A stretch of 43,388 bases of DNA from Cerioporus squamosus (GCA_022592435.1 JABYQS010000250.1:1-43388); one strand, 5' to 3'; counted from the stretch's first letter, positions 33,638-43,350 are shown. The notes: a model not told the origin generated them from the sequence alone. A program made the numbers and translations.

Positions 33638-33756
33638 GCGTGTGGCTGCTCACGTCGTTGAGACGCAGCTATGCGTTGCTTCAGCACACTCGACCACCTC
33701 TCTTGCGCCAGCCGCATTGAGAATTTCGGCGCGAGATGTACTCAGTGTATATAGGG
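33638..33756 (+). promoter_or_regulatory. Promoter of copy F (partly shared)
   Basis: Block 1 is kept: GCGTGTGGCTGCTCACGTCG at about 33638-33657, followed by GAGACGCAG, very close to copy E. Block 2 is not recognisable. The TATA region is GTGTATATAGG near 33746-33756, about 80 bp upstream of the ATG, with a degenerate GGCGCGAGATG before it. Confidence 0.55.
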
Positions 33757-33835
33757 GACTAACGTTAGAGCACGATGCTCCATCATCCCCACATTGCTCT
33801 CGTTCTGCGTCCAGATGCATACCTCGCTCATTGAC

Positions 33836-35378
33836 ATGGCCGCACGGTACGCGATTATCCTCTTTCCTCGTTTGGTCCGCTCACGCTCTTTCCACCAGCG
33901 ACCCTAGCCACTACCACGCTCCGCGACCAACCCCCGTCGTTCATGGCTACCCTCCCCCTAGAGGCGCGCCACCTCCTGCTTCTCGCCCTTTCGGCATCTC
34001 CCCAGTTCCCTCGTCGCTCTATGAGTTCAAGCAAGGCGAAGGGGTGGATGTCGACTGCCGCATGCTCACACGCACACCGAGTCCGACGCCCTCAGAAGCG
34101 GAAGCGCTGTCAAGCAAGACGCGTTCTTGCGACATCAAGAAGTATCTGAAGCCAGAGTTTTCCAAAAGTCCGAGAAACATCTGTCAGTGTGCAGTAGTCC
34201 TACTAGTCGTTCAGTCGCTCACGCAACTCTGGTTTTCTCAGTTACGCTGATTGTGACGCTGGTGATCATCGGGGGCCTCATCGCCTTCGTGGTGCTCGAG
34301 CAGCAGATCCTTGATGCGCTGAGCCCTGCAGCCGACTGGCTGCGAGAGTAAGACCCATTTCTCTCATTCACTCATCATCTTGGAAGGTCTGACGTGTCCA
34401 TCCGGATCTGACAGGACGCCCGGCGCGTGGCTCATACCAATCGCCATAATGATCATCATGTCATTTCCTCCAGTATGTTTCCCCGTTATCTCACTGGCAC
34501 GATTCTCTCTCTAATCACCGCTATCAGCTCTTTGGCCACGAGTTTGTCGCTCTGTTCTGTGGGGACGTCTGGGGACTCTGGATTGGCTTCGCGATCGTGG
34601 CTGCTGGGACGATCATTGGCGAGCTAGCCACTTACATGTCGGTTCTACTTTCGTCCGCTACCCGATTGGCCCCGCTGACTACGTATTGCTCGGATTTCAG
34701 GACGTTTCGCTATTGCTGTCGCGGACGCAACGAGAAGAGTGAGAAGTCAAGCCTTCAGTACGCTCTCCTGTCGGAAGTAATTCCTCAGGGCGGCCTGAAG
34801 ATGGCCATCATTGTACGATACAGTGCCATTCCTGCGCACTGTATGTCTGAGCGGCTTGTAAATCCTTGCGATGCAGACTAACGGACTTGCAAACAGTGAT
34901 GACTGCCGTCTTCGCGTCCGTGGGGATGGGCTTGCAGACCTTCCTGATTGCGGCCTTCGTGGCACTTCCGAAGCAGTTCGCGAGTGTCTACTTCGGCGTC
35001 GCAGAGAACAGCGGTGCTCCTACCGACGAGAACGGCAGTACGTCCTTCCTTCTGTCGTCAAACTGCTCGCATATGTCCCATTGACATTCTTCTGTGTGGA
35101 CCGCAGACAAGAGCCCAACAAAGACCACGAAAATCGTCAAAATTCTCGTCATCACTGCAACGGTCGTCATCAGCTTCATTGCGATGCGGTACGTTAACTC
35201 GAGAATCGACGCGATCAAGACACGCGTCATCTACGCCCGCCGGAAAGCCCGTCAGGCTAGCATCCCAGCCGGCTACACCTCTTCCAGCTGGGTCGCCTTC
35301 CCGCAAGACGCCACTGAGGCACAAGTGAGAACACCGTTCATGGCACCGGTGGAGCGCGACTCGATGGATCTCCAGTGA
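33836..35378 (+). CDS. TVP38/TMEM64-family membrane protein, copy F
   Basis: Eight exons: 33836-33846, 33899-34182, 34242-34347, 34415-34472, 34528-34637, 34701-34840, 34897-35037 and 35107-35378. They sum to 1,122 nt, 373 residues. The protein begins MAARDPSHYHAPRPTPVVHG and has RTPSPTPSEAEALSSKTRS, TM1 (LIVTLVIIGGLIAFVVL), and the VTT domain (GDVWGLWIGFAIVAAGTIIGE, RYCCRGR, VRYSAIPAH, ALPKQFASVYFGV). The last TM (ILVITATVVISFIAMRYVNS) and a basic TRVIYARRKARQA follow. The tail ends at ERDSMDLQ, just where copies A and E continue for about 70 residues, so it belongs to the short-tail type with copy B. The stop is followed at once by a palindromic element that may mark a break. No internal damage is seen. 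Confidence 0.85.
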
Positions 35379-35439
35379 CTTCAGTTGAACTCGATAATTT
35401 GGCCGCCTTAGTTATGGTGGGACCCGAATCATTTGGCCC

Positions 35440-35565
35440 CTTAGTTAAGGGGGCGCCCCCAGATATTTGCGCCAAATATCTGGGCCAAATATCTGGGTGG
35501 GCGCTCCCATAGAGTACCCCGGTCGACTATTTGTCAAATATCTGCCTTCGCCCCAGATATTTGGA
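35440..35565. repeat. Palindromic element with CAAATATCTGGG arms
   Basis: CCCAGATATTTG (35458-35469) and CAAATATCTGGG (35473-35484) form a perfect 12-bp inverted repeat with a CGC loop. The arm recurs at 35486-35497 and in inverted form near 35552-35563. Outside them, GGGGGCGCCCCC (35449-35460) and GGGCGCTCCC (near 35499-35508) also pair. The structure lies about 70 bp after the stop of copy F. It may be a small MITE-like element or a fold-back relic. Confidence 0.7.
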
Positions 35566-36075
35566 TCCCGTACCTTCAATGCGTGCTTCAACTATTCAAT
35601 CAGTATTTACAAGCCTGTTCTGCCCGACGTAAAAAGGTTGCTAGGCAGCGCCTCGAACACAGCACGCGGGTATTCCAACGACACTATCCAGCTGCGCCAA
35701 AGCGCTGTTATTGAGGGTGCTCCCTCGGTCGTTATATAACTCAACCGCTGTGGCTAAATAACGTCGGGGCCAACCCTGTCATCGTTCAGTACATTTAGTA
35801 GCGGATGCACGCAGTCGTTCGCGGTATAACAGCTGTCCAATTGGGTCTGCATCGAAGTACAGAGGTCGGATGCGAAGACAGGGCATCTTGGGATGCCGAC
35901 ATGGACGTGTTCAAGTCGCGTCCACCGCCGCTACGTCTCCCCCTTCTCCTGGAGTCGTAGTTCAATTGTGCCATTGTCAGCCCCACGGGGGGACAGCGCA
36001 CCAGTGCCCATAGTAGTCATGACTGAAGCACTACCAGCGTTATGCGCCGACCTATCTACAGCCGTTGTCAGCACA
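35566..36075. other. Intergenic
   Basis: About 500 bases between the palindromic element and the tentative minus-strand gene. No coding exon recognised. Confidence 0.4.
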
Positions 36076-36737
36076 TCAAGAACACAGACACCTAGCCACT
36101 CCATCATTGGCTCCACCAACGCCTTTCCTCCTCTCTGCCATCACAGCCTCCACGCTCGCGAGTTGCGCCTGTTCGGGTTGTCCAAGACAACCTAAGGTTT
36201 GCCCGTGTTCTCTGCAAGACTCGTCACACTACGCCCCAACCAAAGTACGTGCACTCACCTTTGCTTGCACGTCCTTGCTCAGTCTTGCAGCGACGCTCTA
36301 TATTCTCAAACCAGGTGCGGGCCGCTGACCCAGTTGTCGCTGTCAGTCACTTATCATCAAGTGATGCTAGGGATACTCACCTTCGTATGCCAGCACACGG
36401 CCCGTCTCCCCGCCATTCGTCCCACCTCCTCTCCCGCTGTTCTCCCCCGCTCCCTTGAGGCCATCGCCGCGTTGAAAAAGAACAGACAGTAGCTTTGACG
36501 GGCTGGGCATGGTGGCAGGAAGGAACGTGTACGCTGGCAGCGCGAGGCCGTCGCTCTCAGTCCACTCACAGCCGCCTTCTAACGCCCACTTCCGACAGCG
36601 ACTCCTTCTTCGTAAAGCACAGCCGACGCTCCCTTGCGCGCCGCATACTGTAACTCCTCGTTGCACACATCCCACGATTTGTCTTGCGCCTCTCGCAGTG
36701 CAGCTATGCTGAGAAGCATAGGGCCTCCGGCCGCCAT
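36076..36737 (-). CDS. Tentative hypothetical gene next to the hairpin array
   Basis: Two well-formed introns support a minus-strand gene: 36325-36380 (56 nt) and 36210-36258 (49 nt), both GTGAGT..AG. They join LPATMPSPSKLLSVLFQRGD and GGETGRVLAYE to ARTWFENIERRCKTEQGRAS, then to GQTLGCLGQPEQAQLASVEA, VMAERRKGVGG and a stop at 36076-36078. Upstream, a frame from the ATG at 36737 (MLLSIAALREAQDKSWDVCN, EELQYAARKGASAVLYEEG) also looks coding, but it stops at 36579, and the join to the next exon near 36560-36620 could not be settled; a frameshift is possible. The motif content (Ser/Pro, then charged helices) matches no family I know. Its start lies about 35 bp from the first GAGC palindrome of the array. 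Confidence 0.5.
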
Positions 36738-36770
36738 GACACCAGCGTGACGAGTCGGCAACGTCGCGAG

Positions 36771-39445
36771 CTTTTCCAGCTCGCCACCCCCGTCTCTGCT
36801 GTCCCGGGCCTCCACATCACCCACGCAGAGAAGAGAGGCACGGCCCACAGCCCGTCCGCCTCTCCGCGACGACCTGGACCACAGAAAGGGCGAGCTATAC
36901 CAGCTCGCCCTCCGCTCTCTCCTCCATCCCGACCGCCATCATAACAGTACCGGCGAGATCCCTGGGCAAGACCACGTCCACGACACAGGGCGCGAGCACG
37001 GGCGAGCTTCAGGAGCTCGCCCACGCTCGTCTGATCTCCTCCAGCACTCAGACGTGAGGCGCGGCGAGCTGCAAGAGCTCACCGCGCCCCGTCACCTCTC
37101 TCCTCGATCACCAGCACGACGGCGAGGGCGAGCTACAAGAGCTCGCCCTGCGCTGTCTGCTCTCTCCGCCCCGCGACACCGCCAGCACGCAGCCACACGC
37201 GACAGGCGCGGCGAGCTACAAGAGCTCACCGCGCCTCGTCTCCTCCATCCTCGACCGCCACCATGGGCACGGGCACCGACGAGCCACAAGAGCTCGCCTG
37301 TGCCCGTCTCGCCTCTTCCGACAGCCGCACGCGAGCGCGGCGAGCTACAAGAGCTCACCGCGCCTCATCTCCTCCATCCTCGACCGCCACGACGACGCGC
37401 AGGGCGAGCCACAAAAGCTCGCCCTGCGCTGTCTGCTCTCTCCGCCCGGCCACACCCCGAGCACGGGCACGGGCGAGCTTCAACAGCTCGCCGTGCCCCG
37501 TGTCGTCTCTCCACGACCGCGACACCGCGAACACAGGCACGGGCGAGCCTCAAGAGCTCGCCCGTGCTCATCTGCCGTCCTCCAGCGCCCACGAGAGGCG
37601 CGGCGAGCTGCAAGAGCTCACCGCGCCCCGTCACCTCTCTCCTCGATCACCAGCACGACGGCGAGGGCGAGCTACAAGAGCTCGCCCTGCGCTGTCTGCT
37701 CTCTCCGCCCCGCGACACCGCCAGCACGCAGATGGGCACGGGCACCCACGAGCCACAAGAGCTCGCCTGCGCCCGTCTCGCCTCTTCCGACAGCCGCACG
37801 CGAGCGCGGCGAGCTACAAGAGCTCGCCACGCCTCCTCTCCTCTGTCCTCGACCGCCACCATGGGCACGGGCACCGACGAGCCACAAGAGCTCGCCTGTG
37901 CCCGTCTCGCCTCTTCCGACAGCCGCACGCGAGCGCGGCGAGCTGCAAGAGCTCGCCGCGCCCCGTGTCCTCTCTCCTCGACCGCCATGACGACGCGCAG
38001 GGCGAGCCACAAAAGCTCGCCCTGCGCTGTCTGCTCTCTCCGCCCGGCCACACCCCGAGCACGGGCACGGGCAAGCTTCAACAGCTCGCCGTGCCCCGTG
38101 TCGTCTCTCCTCGACCGCGACACCGCAAGCACGGCACGGGCGAGCCACAAGAGCTCGCCCGTGCTCGTCTCCCGCCCTCCAGCGCATACACGAGAGGCGC
38201 GGCCAGCTGCAAGAGCTCGCCGCGCCCCGTGTCCTCTCTCCACGACCGCGACACCGCGAACACAGGCACGGGCGAGCCTCAAGAGCTCGCCCGTGCTCGT
38301 CTCCCGCCCTCCAGCGGATACACGAGAGGCGCGGCCAGCTGCCAGAGCTCGCCGAGCCCCGTGTCCTCTCTCCTCGACCGGGACACCGCGAACACAGGCA
38401 CGGGCGAGCCTCAAGAGCTCGCCCGTGCTCGTCTGCCGTCCTCCAGCGTCCACCAGAGGCGTGGCGAGCTTCAACAGCTCGCCGTGCCCCGTGTCGTCTC
38501 TCCACGACCGCGACACCGCAAGCACGGCACGGGCGAGCCACAAGAGCTCGCCCGTGCTCGTCTCCCGCACACCGCGAACACAGGCACGGGCGAGCCTCAA
38601 GAGCTCGCCCGTGCTCGTCTGCCGTCCTCCAGCGCCCACGAGAGGCGCGGCGAGCTGCAAGAGCTCACCGCGCCCCGTCACCTCTCTCCTCGATCACCAG
38701 CACGACGGCGAGGGCGAGCTACAAGAGCTCGCCCTGCGCTGTCTGCTCTCTCCGCCCCGCGACACCGCCAGCACGCAGCCACACGCGACAGGCGCGGCGA
38801 GCTACAAGAGCTCACCGCGCCTCGTCTCCTCCATCCTCGACCGCCACAACGACGCGCAGGGCGAGCCACAAAAGCTTGCCCTGCGCTGTCTGCTCTCTCC
38901 GCCCGGCGACACCCCGAGCACGGGCACGGGCGAGCTTCAACAGCTCGCCGTGCCCCGTGTCGTCTCTCCTCGACCGCGACACCGCAAGCACGGCACGGGC
39001 GAGCCACAAGAGCTCGCCCGTGCTCGTCTCCCGCCCTCCAGCGCATACACGAGAGGCGCGGCCAGCTGCCAGAGCTCGCCGCGTCCCGTGTCGTCTCTCC
39101 ACGACCGCGACACCGCAAGCACAGGCACGGGCGAGCCTCAAGAGCTCGCCCGTGCTCGTCTGCCGTCCTCCAGCGTCCACCAGAGGCGTGGCGAGCTGCA
39201 AGAGCTCGCCGCACCCCGTGTCGTCTCTCCACGACCGCGACACCGCAAGCACGGCACGGGCGAGCCACAAGAGCTCGCCCGTGCTCGTCTCCCGCCCTCC
39301 AGCGCATACACGAGAGGCGCGGCCAGCTGCCAGAGCTCGCCGCGCCCCGTGTCGTCTCTCCACGACCGCGACACCGCGAACACAGGCCTGCCGTCCTCCA
39401 GCGCCCACGAGAGGCGCGGCGAGCTGCAAGAGCTCACCGCGCCCC
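36771..39445. repeat. Array of about 39 hairpins with covarying stems
   Basis: Every 55-85 bp a GAGC(T)..(A)GCTC inverted repeat with a 5-8 nt loop, mostly containing CAAGA, CAAAA or CAACA, is found. The outer stem differs between unit types but keeps pairing: CACGGGCGAGC with GCTCGCCCGTG, GCAGGGCGAGC with GCTCGCCCTGC, and GGCGCGGCGAGCT with AGCTCACCGCGCC (one G-T). Linkers are 25-45 bp of C/T-rich sequence and define about seven module types, reused in a shuffled order. A block of two modules recurs at about 37058, 37598 and 38645. Simple versions occur first at 36771-36789 and 36889-36913, before the regular array starts near 36990. Long open frames cross it on both strands, but identical modules are read in different frames, so I do not call a protein. 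Confidence 0.9.
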
Positions 39446-39640
39446 GTCACCTCTCTCCTCGATCAGTGTCTTCTGGGATGCGCCCCAACTCGGGAGACCA
39501 CGACTGGTGATTGTGCATGGGCAGGGGAAGTGTGAACGGGGGAGAAGGCGCAAGGAGAAAAAGCAGCGCGCATCAATTTTATGTGGCACCCCGGGCGCGC
39601 CCGGCGGTCATTCACTTCACCGCACTAAGAATTGTACACG

Positions 39641-40385
39641 TTACACTGGGCACCGAGCAAGTAGATGTACATCCGTAATCGCGAAAAACAATTCACCTAA
39701 GTCATCCAGGCGAACCTGCGTATGCAGGAGAACGAGGTCGCCTGTACTAAGCGAGCAGAAGTTCGTGTTCTTGACCAGTGAGCCTGCTTTGATGCGCCGC
39801 TGGGAGTCCTGCACTTGCAGCATCTGATGCACCGTCGTTAGCAAACCCTTGGTGACCATACCTGCCCCACTCACCCGTCCTCGACGCGTCATCTTGGCGT
39901 ATGCTGTGAGGGTGGTCGGGATGCATTCTGCTCATATGTCAGCCGGGGTCATCCATGGAGCGACGCTGTACTCACGCCTCGGTTTCAACAGGTGGATGAG
40001 TTCACCCAGCGCGTTCTTGTCTCCGCGCCGGATGAACGCCACCGTAATATCATACTCGGCTGTACCGCCCGCTTTCATGCTGAAGTTGAGGTCCCAGACC
40101 ACGCCCGTCACCTGCACGTCGACGGGCTTTCCCCTGTAGGCCAGGGTGTCACCGTTCGTCCACCAGCAGTCTTGCACGGGCAGCGTGCCCAAGGCGAACT
40201 TCCGCGCACGCTCGTCCTTGCTGCGTGTGTGCCTGCGCACTCGCCTGGTGCACATTAGATCGCGCGCACATATCCAACGGGCGCACTTACTTTTCCAGTC
40301 CATCTGTGACCCACGGCTCCAGCACGAGCTCGTCGGGCTCGTCGATCTCCTCTCGTTCCCAGATTTGAGGCGCGGGTGGTGGCAT
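39641..40385 (-). CDS. Hypothetical protein, 217 aa
   Basis: Three exons: 40291-40385, 39976-40244 and 39641-39930, joined by a 46-nt GTAAGT..CACCAG intron and a 45-nt GTGAGT..GAG intron, total 654 nt. The protein starts MPPPAPQIWEREEIDEPDEL and continues with RVRRHTRSKDERARKFALGT, CWWTNGDTLAYRGKPVDVQV, a beta-rich looking GVVWDLNFSMKAGGTAEYDI and RRGDKNALGELIHLLKPRPE. It ends with KAGSLVKNTNFCSLSTGDLV, LHTQVRLDDL and LARCPV. Intron 2 has a NAGNAG acceptor (GAGCAG), allowing one residue more or less. The frame stays open upstream of this ATG with a cysteine-rich segment (CVPCQL, PFCEESQKACTR), so the true start may lie further 5', where a repeat begins. No family recognised. Confidence 0.6.
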
Positions 40386-40504
40386 GTCGTTCCTTGTGCA
40401 CGCTTTCTGGGACTCTTCGCAGAATGGCTCTTCTTCGGGCGCAGCCGACAATTGGCATGGCACACACGTGGTTTCCGCGTCTGTCCTGGCATCCGATCCC
40501 CGAC

Positions 40505-40800
40505 CTACCGACTCAGGCGCTTAGCGAGGGCTGCCCGTAATTGTACGCCGCGCGCGGGCTTTCCGGGGACCACGTGTATCACCCGTGCGGGCCGTCTAAG
40601 GCCAAAGCCGCACCGCGGTTATCCCCGCGGTCGCCGCCTCACCACTCAGGCGCTTGGCCGGGGATGCCCGTAATTGCCGCGCGGTCAGGCTGGCCACCCG
40701 GACATCCCCGCGGCCTCGGGCTTCCCGGGCACCACGTGTATCACCCCTCCGGGCCGTCTAAGGCCAAAGCCGCACCGCGGCGATCCCCGTGGCTGAGGCT
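40505..40800. repeat. Two-unit GC-rich direct repeat
   Basis: Two units start near 40508 and 40640 with CTCAGGCGCTT and share TGCCCGTAATTG, ACCACGTGTATCACCC, GGGCCGTCTAAGGCCAAAGC and CGCACCGCGG. Unit 2 has an insertion of about 40 bp rich in CCCGG/CCGCGG. The unit is about 135-180 bp. It lies at the 5' end of the hypothetical gene at 39.6-40.4 kb and could be its duplicated promoter or part of a mobile element. Confidence 0.75.
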
Positions 40801-40909
40801 GGGCCTGGGTCCGAGCGTGGATGTCATCTGCCGAGCTGGGACAATGTCCCTCGGCATTCCCCCGCATGGCTTGATGAGCGCCCAATATGACAGAAGTCCC
40901 CGCTGGGTC

Positions 40910-40923
40910 ACCCCATATGGGGT
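40910..40923. repeat. Perfect 14-bp palindrome
   Basis: ACCCCATATGGGGT is self-complementary, and its flanks (GTC and AAC) extend the symmetry with one mismatch. It lies about 200 bp upstream of the plus-strand gene at 41118, so a dimeric factor site is possible. A chance palindrome cannot be excluded. Confidence 0.4.
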
Positions 40924-41117
40924 AACTCCGTGGCAGGGGTGCTTCCTTTTGCCCTTCAACGCATTCAACAAGATGGCCTTCTAAGGATTGCTTGAGGACA
41001 GCACCCCTTCGCCCAGTTCTCATATCAACCCAGCACGCTTCGCCATCCCTCTCTTCCCCACACTCTCTCTCCCTCCACCACCATCTCAGCATCCGTCCGT
41101 CCACCACCTCTCCCGCC

Positions 41118-43350
41118 ATGGCCAAGCGTGCCCAGCCCGACGACGACGACGCCGGGGCCGCCCCCCCGGCTAGCAAGAAGAAGACCGGCGCCACCTCGGG
41201 CCGGCCCACCGTTGAGATCCCGCAGCGTGCACCCAAACCCTCCAAAACACGTCGGCAGGTACGTCTCGCCTTCACACTACCTCCCAGTCCTCCCCTCATC
41301 ATTTCTGACGCGGCATTGCTCATCAGCAGTCCCAGCAGGCCGATGAGGAGCCAGACGAACCTGTGAAGGTATCTCATCCCCAGGAGTGTCTCACCCACCA
41401 CCACACTCACTCTCATTCACAGACGCCCCTCAAGAAGGTGAGGAAGCGGCGCTATGTCATGGTGGACGACGATGGCAACGAGATCGTAGAAGAAGAGGAG
41501 GTGAGTGCGTTGCCTCTCCCCGCTCGACGGTGTACTGATGTAGAATAGCCCCCGACCAAGAAAAAAAAGCCCGCCCCTAGGCCTGTTCGCAAGCCGCCCC
41601 TCCCCAAAGCTACGAGCAAGCCCCCCTCTTCCAAGCCCCGCACGGGCACCACCGCGAAGCCTGCCAAGAAAGCGGCCCCTCCTGCCCAAGCGCGCAAGGC
41701 TGCACCGGCCAAGGTAAGTGTCTACTCTCCCGGTCAGTGAAGTGGTGGGGGCTCACACCCCACTAGGTTGGCTCTGCGAAGGGGAAGGAGCGTGCGCACC
41801 AGTCCGAGGAGGAGGGGGAGGAGGAGGCCGCCGGCGAGTCCGTCGTGGAGGAGGAGCAGGTACAGGAGTCTAGTGCGGAGGAGGGAGGTGAAGAGCAGGA
41901 GGCTGGGGAGGAAGGCCAGTCGGACGATGAGGCAGATGGGGACTATGTTGAGGGGGGCTCCCAACCCGGCGATGCGCCACAGGAGTCCGTGGATGCCGAT
42001 AGTAGTTCCACCGAGGTCGTTTACATCCGCAGGCGCTCTGGGCCAGCCCCCGTGTCGTCTCAGTCCACCCCGACTGCTCTGCCGCGTACTCGCTCTAAGG
42101 CCGCTCCAAAGATCGCAGCTGGTTCGACGTCGACGCGCCCGACCACCAAGGGGGATACGAAAGGCAAGGCCGCGGCGAAAGTCGCGGGTCCCCCCTCCAG
42201 TCGTGGCAGACGCAAATCAGACCCGGGCGATGACGCGCAGGGAATGCAGGACGTTCCGGAAGAGACGAAGCCGGCCCCACAGCGCCGCACTGGCAAGAAG
42301 AGCGAGCCGCCACCCTTGTCGTTCCCCTTCGGTCGGCCGGTCGAGCGCCCCCCCTCCCTGTGGCTGTTCGAGCCCGCCGAGGATGGAGCCGACATGGCCG
42401 CTTTCCAGAAGCGGATGCAGTCGTTGAGTGAGGCGCGTAAGTCCCGTATCCTCAACACCAAGGAGCTCGGCAACAACGTGTGCATTCAGTGCGCTCGCGT
42501 CAGGACGGAGTGCACTCGTGAGCACAACACAAAGTCGTGCAACCCCTGCACGGCGCGTGGATGGAAGTGTTCTTTCCTCCAAGGTATGCCTCTTCCTATA
42601 TCCTCTGCTGTTCCATACTGATGACGACTCGCCAGGCATGGTCGCTCTCACCCCCGACTTTGAGTTTGCTGATATGGTGGACACCCTTGACCTGAACGTT
42701 CGGACCCTCGTCTTCACCACCTTGTCGGAAGCCTGGGAGTTGCAGGCCCTCTGTGCCCGCGTGGACCAAATGGAGCAAACCCTGCAGCGCGTCGAGGACA
42801 CACTCACTCGGCTCGACGACACGTTCAGGAAGTACGACAATGTTTTCGGCATGTTCGCCCAGCTCAGCGGCCTCCAGAGCTCGGATGCCCCGTCGTTGAC
42901 CGAACTTGCCGCCGCCGCTCGCCTCGCCAGTGGGCAACCGTACATGTCCCATCCCCGGCACCCGCGCCCAGCGCTTCCCCCGCTCCCCTGCACGCTCGGC
43001 CCTCCGGCTCAGCGTCCTCACAGTCCAGACCGCCGATCACTCTGGGCATTCCGCCGCTCGGTATAGAGCCCACCAGAGTTCCCCACCCATTCTCCATCCC
43101 ATCATACTCACCTTACGGGGGCGCCACCACAGGTGCGGCCTTCTATCAACGAGGCCTCCAGACAGACCCAACCACTCCAGCCCGGCCGTCACACACGTCG
43201 AGGAGCACACCTGGTGAGGCCGGCCCTTCGCACGCATCCGGGGGATCCCAGAGTGAGGCCGGTCCTTCACGCAGCGGTGGGGCCCGAGTCGTTGTAAGTT
43301 TCTTACTCTCCAAGGTGATCCAGTCTGACTGACCAACCCAGCGCCGTTAG
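41118..43350 (+). CDS. Acidic/basic low-complexity protein with a Zn2Cys6-spaced cluster
   Basis: Exons: 41118-41258, 41330-41368, 41423-41500, 41549-41713, 41767-42583, then 42636 onward, with a last coding block ending at 43293 and, after a GTAAGT..CCCAG intron, a stop at 43348-43350. The N-terminus is Lys/Ala/Pro-rich (KKKKPAPRPVRKPPLPKATS), then strongly acidic (EEEGEEEAAGESVVEEEQ). A cysteine cluster CIQCARVRTEC...SCNPCTARGWKC fits C-x2-C-x6-C-x8-C-x2-C-x6-C exactly, the Zn2Cys6 spacing. A predicted coiled coil follows (LCARVDQMEQTLQRVEDTLT), then a Pro/Ser tail. Near 42940-42975 the frame must change, and only a 32-nt intron would do so, so that join is unsure. A CT-rich leader precedes the ATG. 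In transcription factors Zn2Cys6 is usually N-terminal; here it is mid-protein, so DNA binding is uncertain. Confidence 0.7.

Noticed and set aside
5081..35378. STE3-type pheromone receptors of a B mating-type locus
   Set aside because: Tandem multi-pass membrane genes suggested this, but the Gly-rich GDVWG..G..GE, VRYSAIPxH and LPKQ..YLG motifs are those of the TVP38/DedA family, and no pheromone precursor (CaaX) gene was seen.
36990..39445. CRISPR-like array
   Set aside because: Regular spacing and palindromic repeats recall CRISPR, but the linkers are themselves repeated, units are shuffled modules, no cas genes are present, and the genome is eukaryotic.
37263..39827. 854-residue repeat protein
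   Set aside because: The frame has no intron or leader and reads the same DNA module in several frames, so the open frame follows from GC-rich, stop-poor repeats.
40505..40800. Transposon with terminal repeats
   Set aside because: The two similar blocks are in direct orientation and nearly adjacent, with no coding sequence between them; a tandem duplication explains them.
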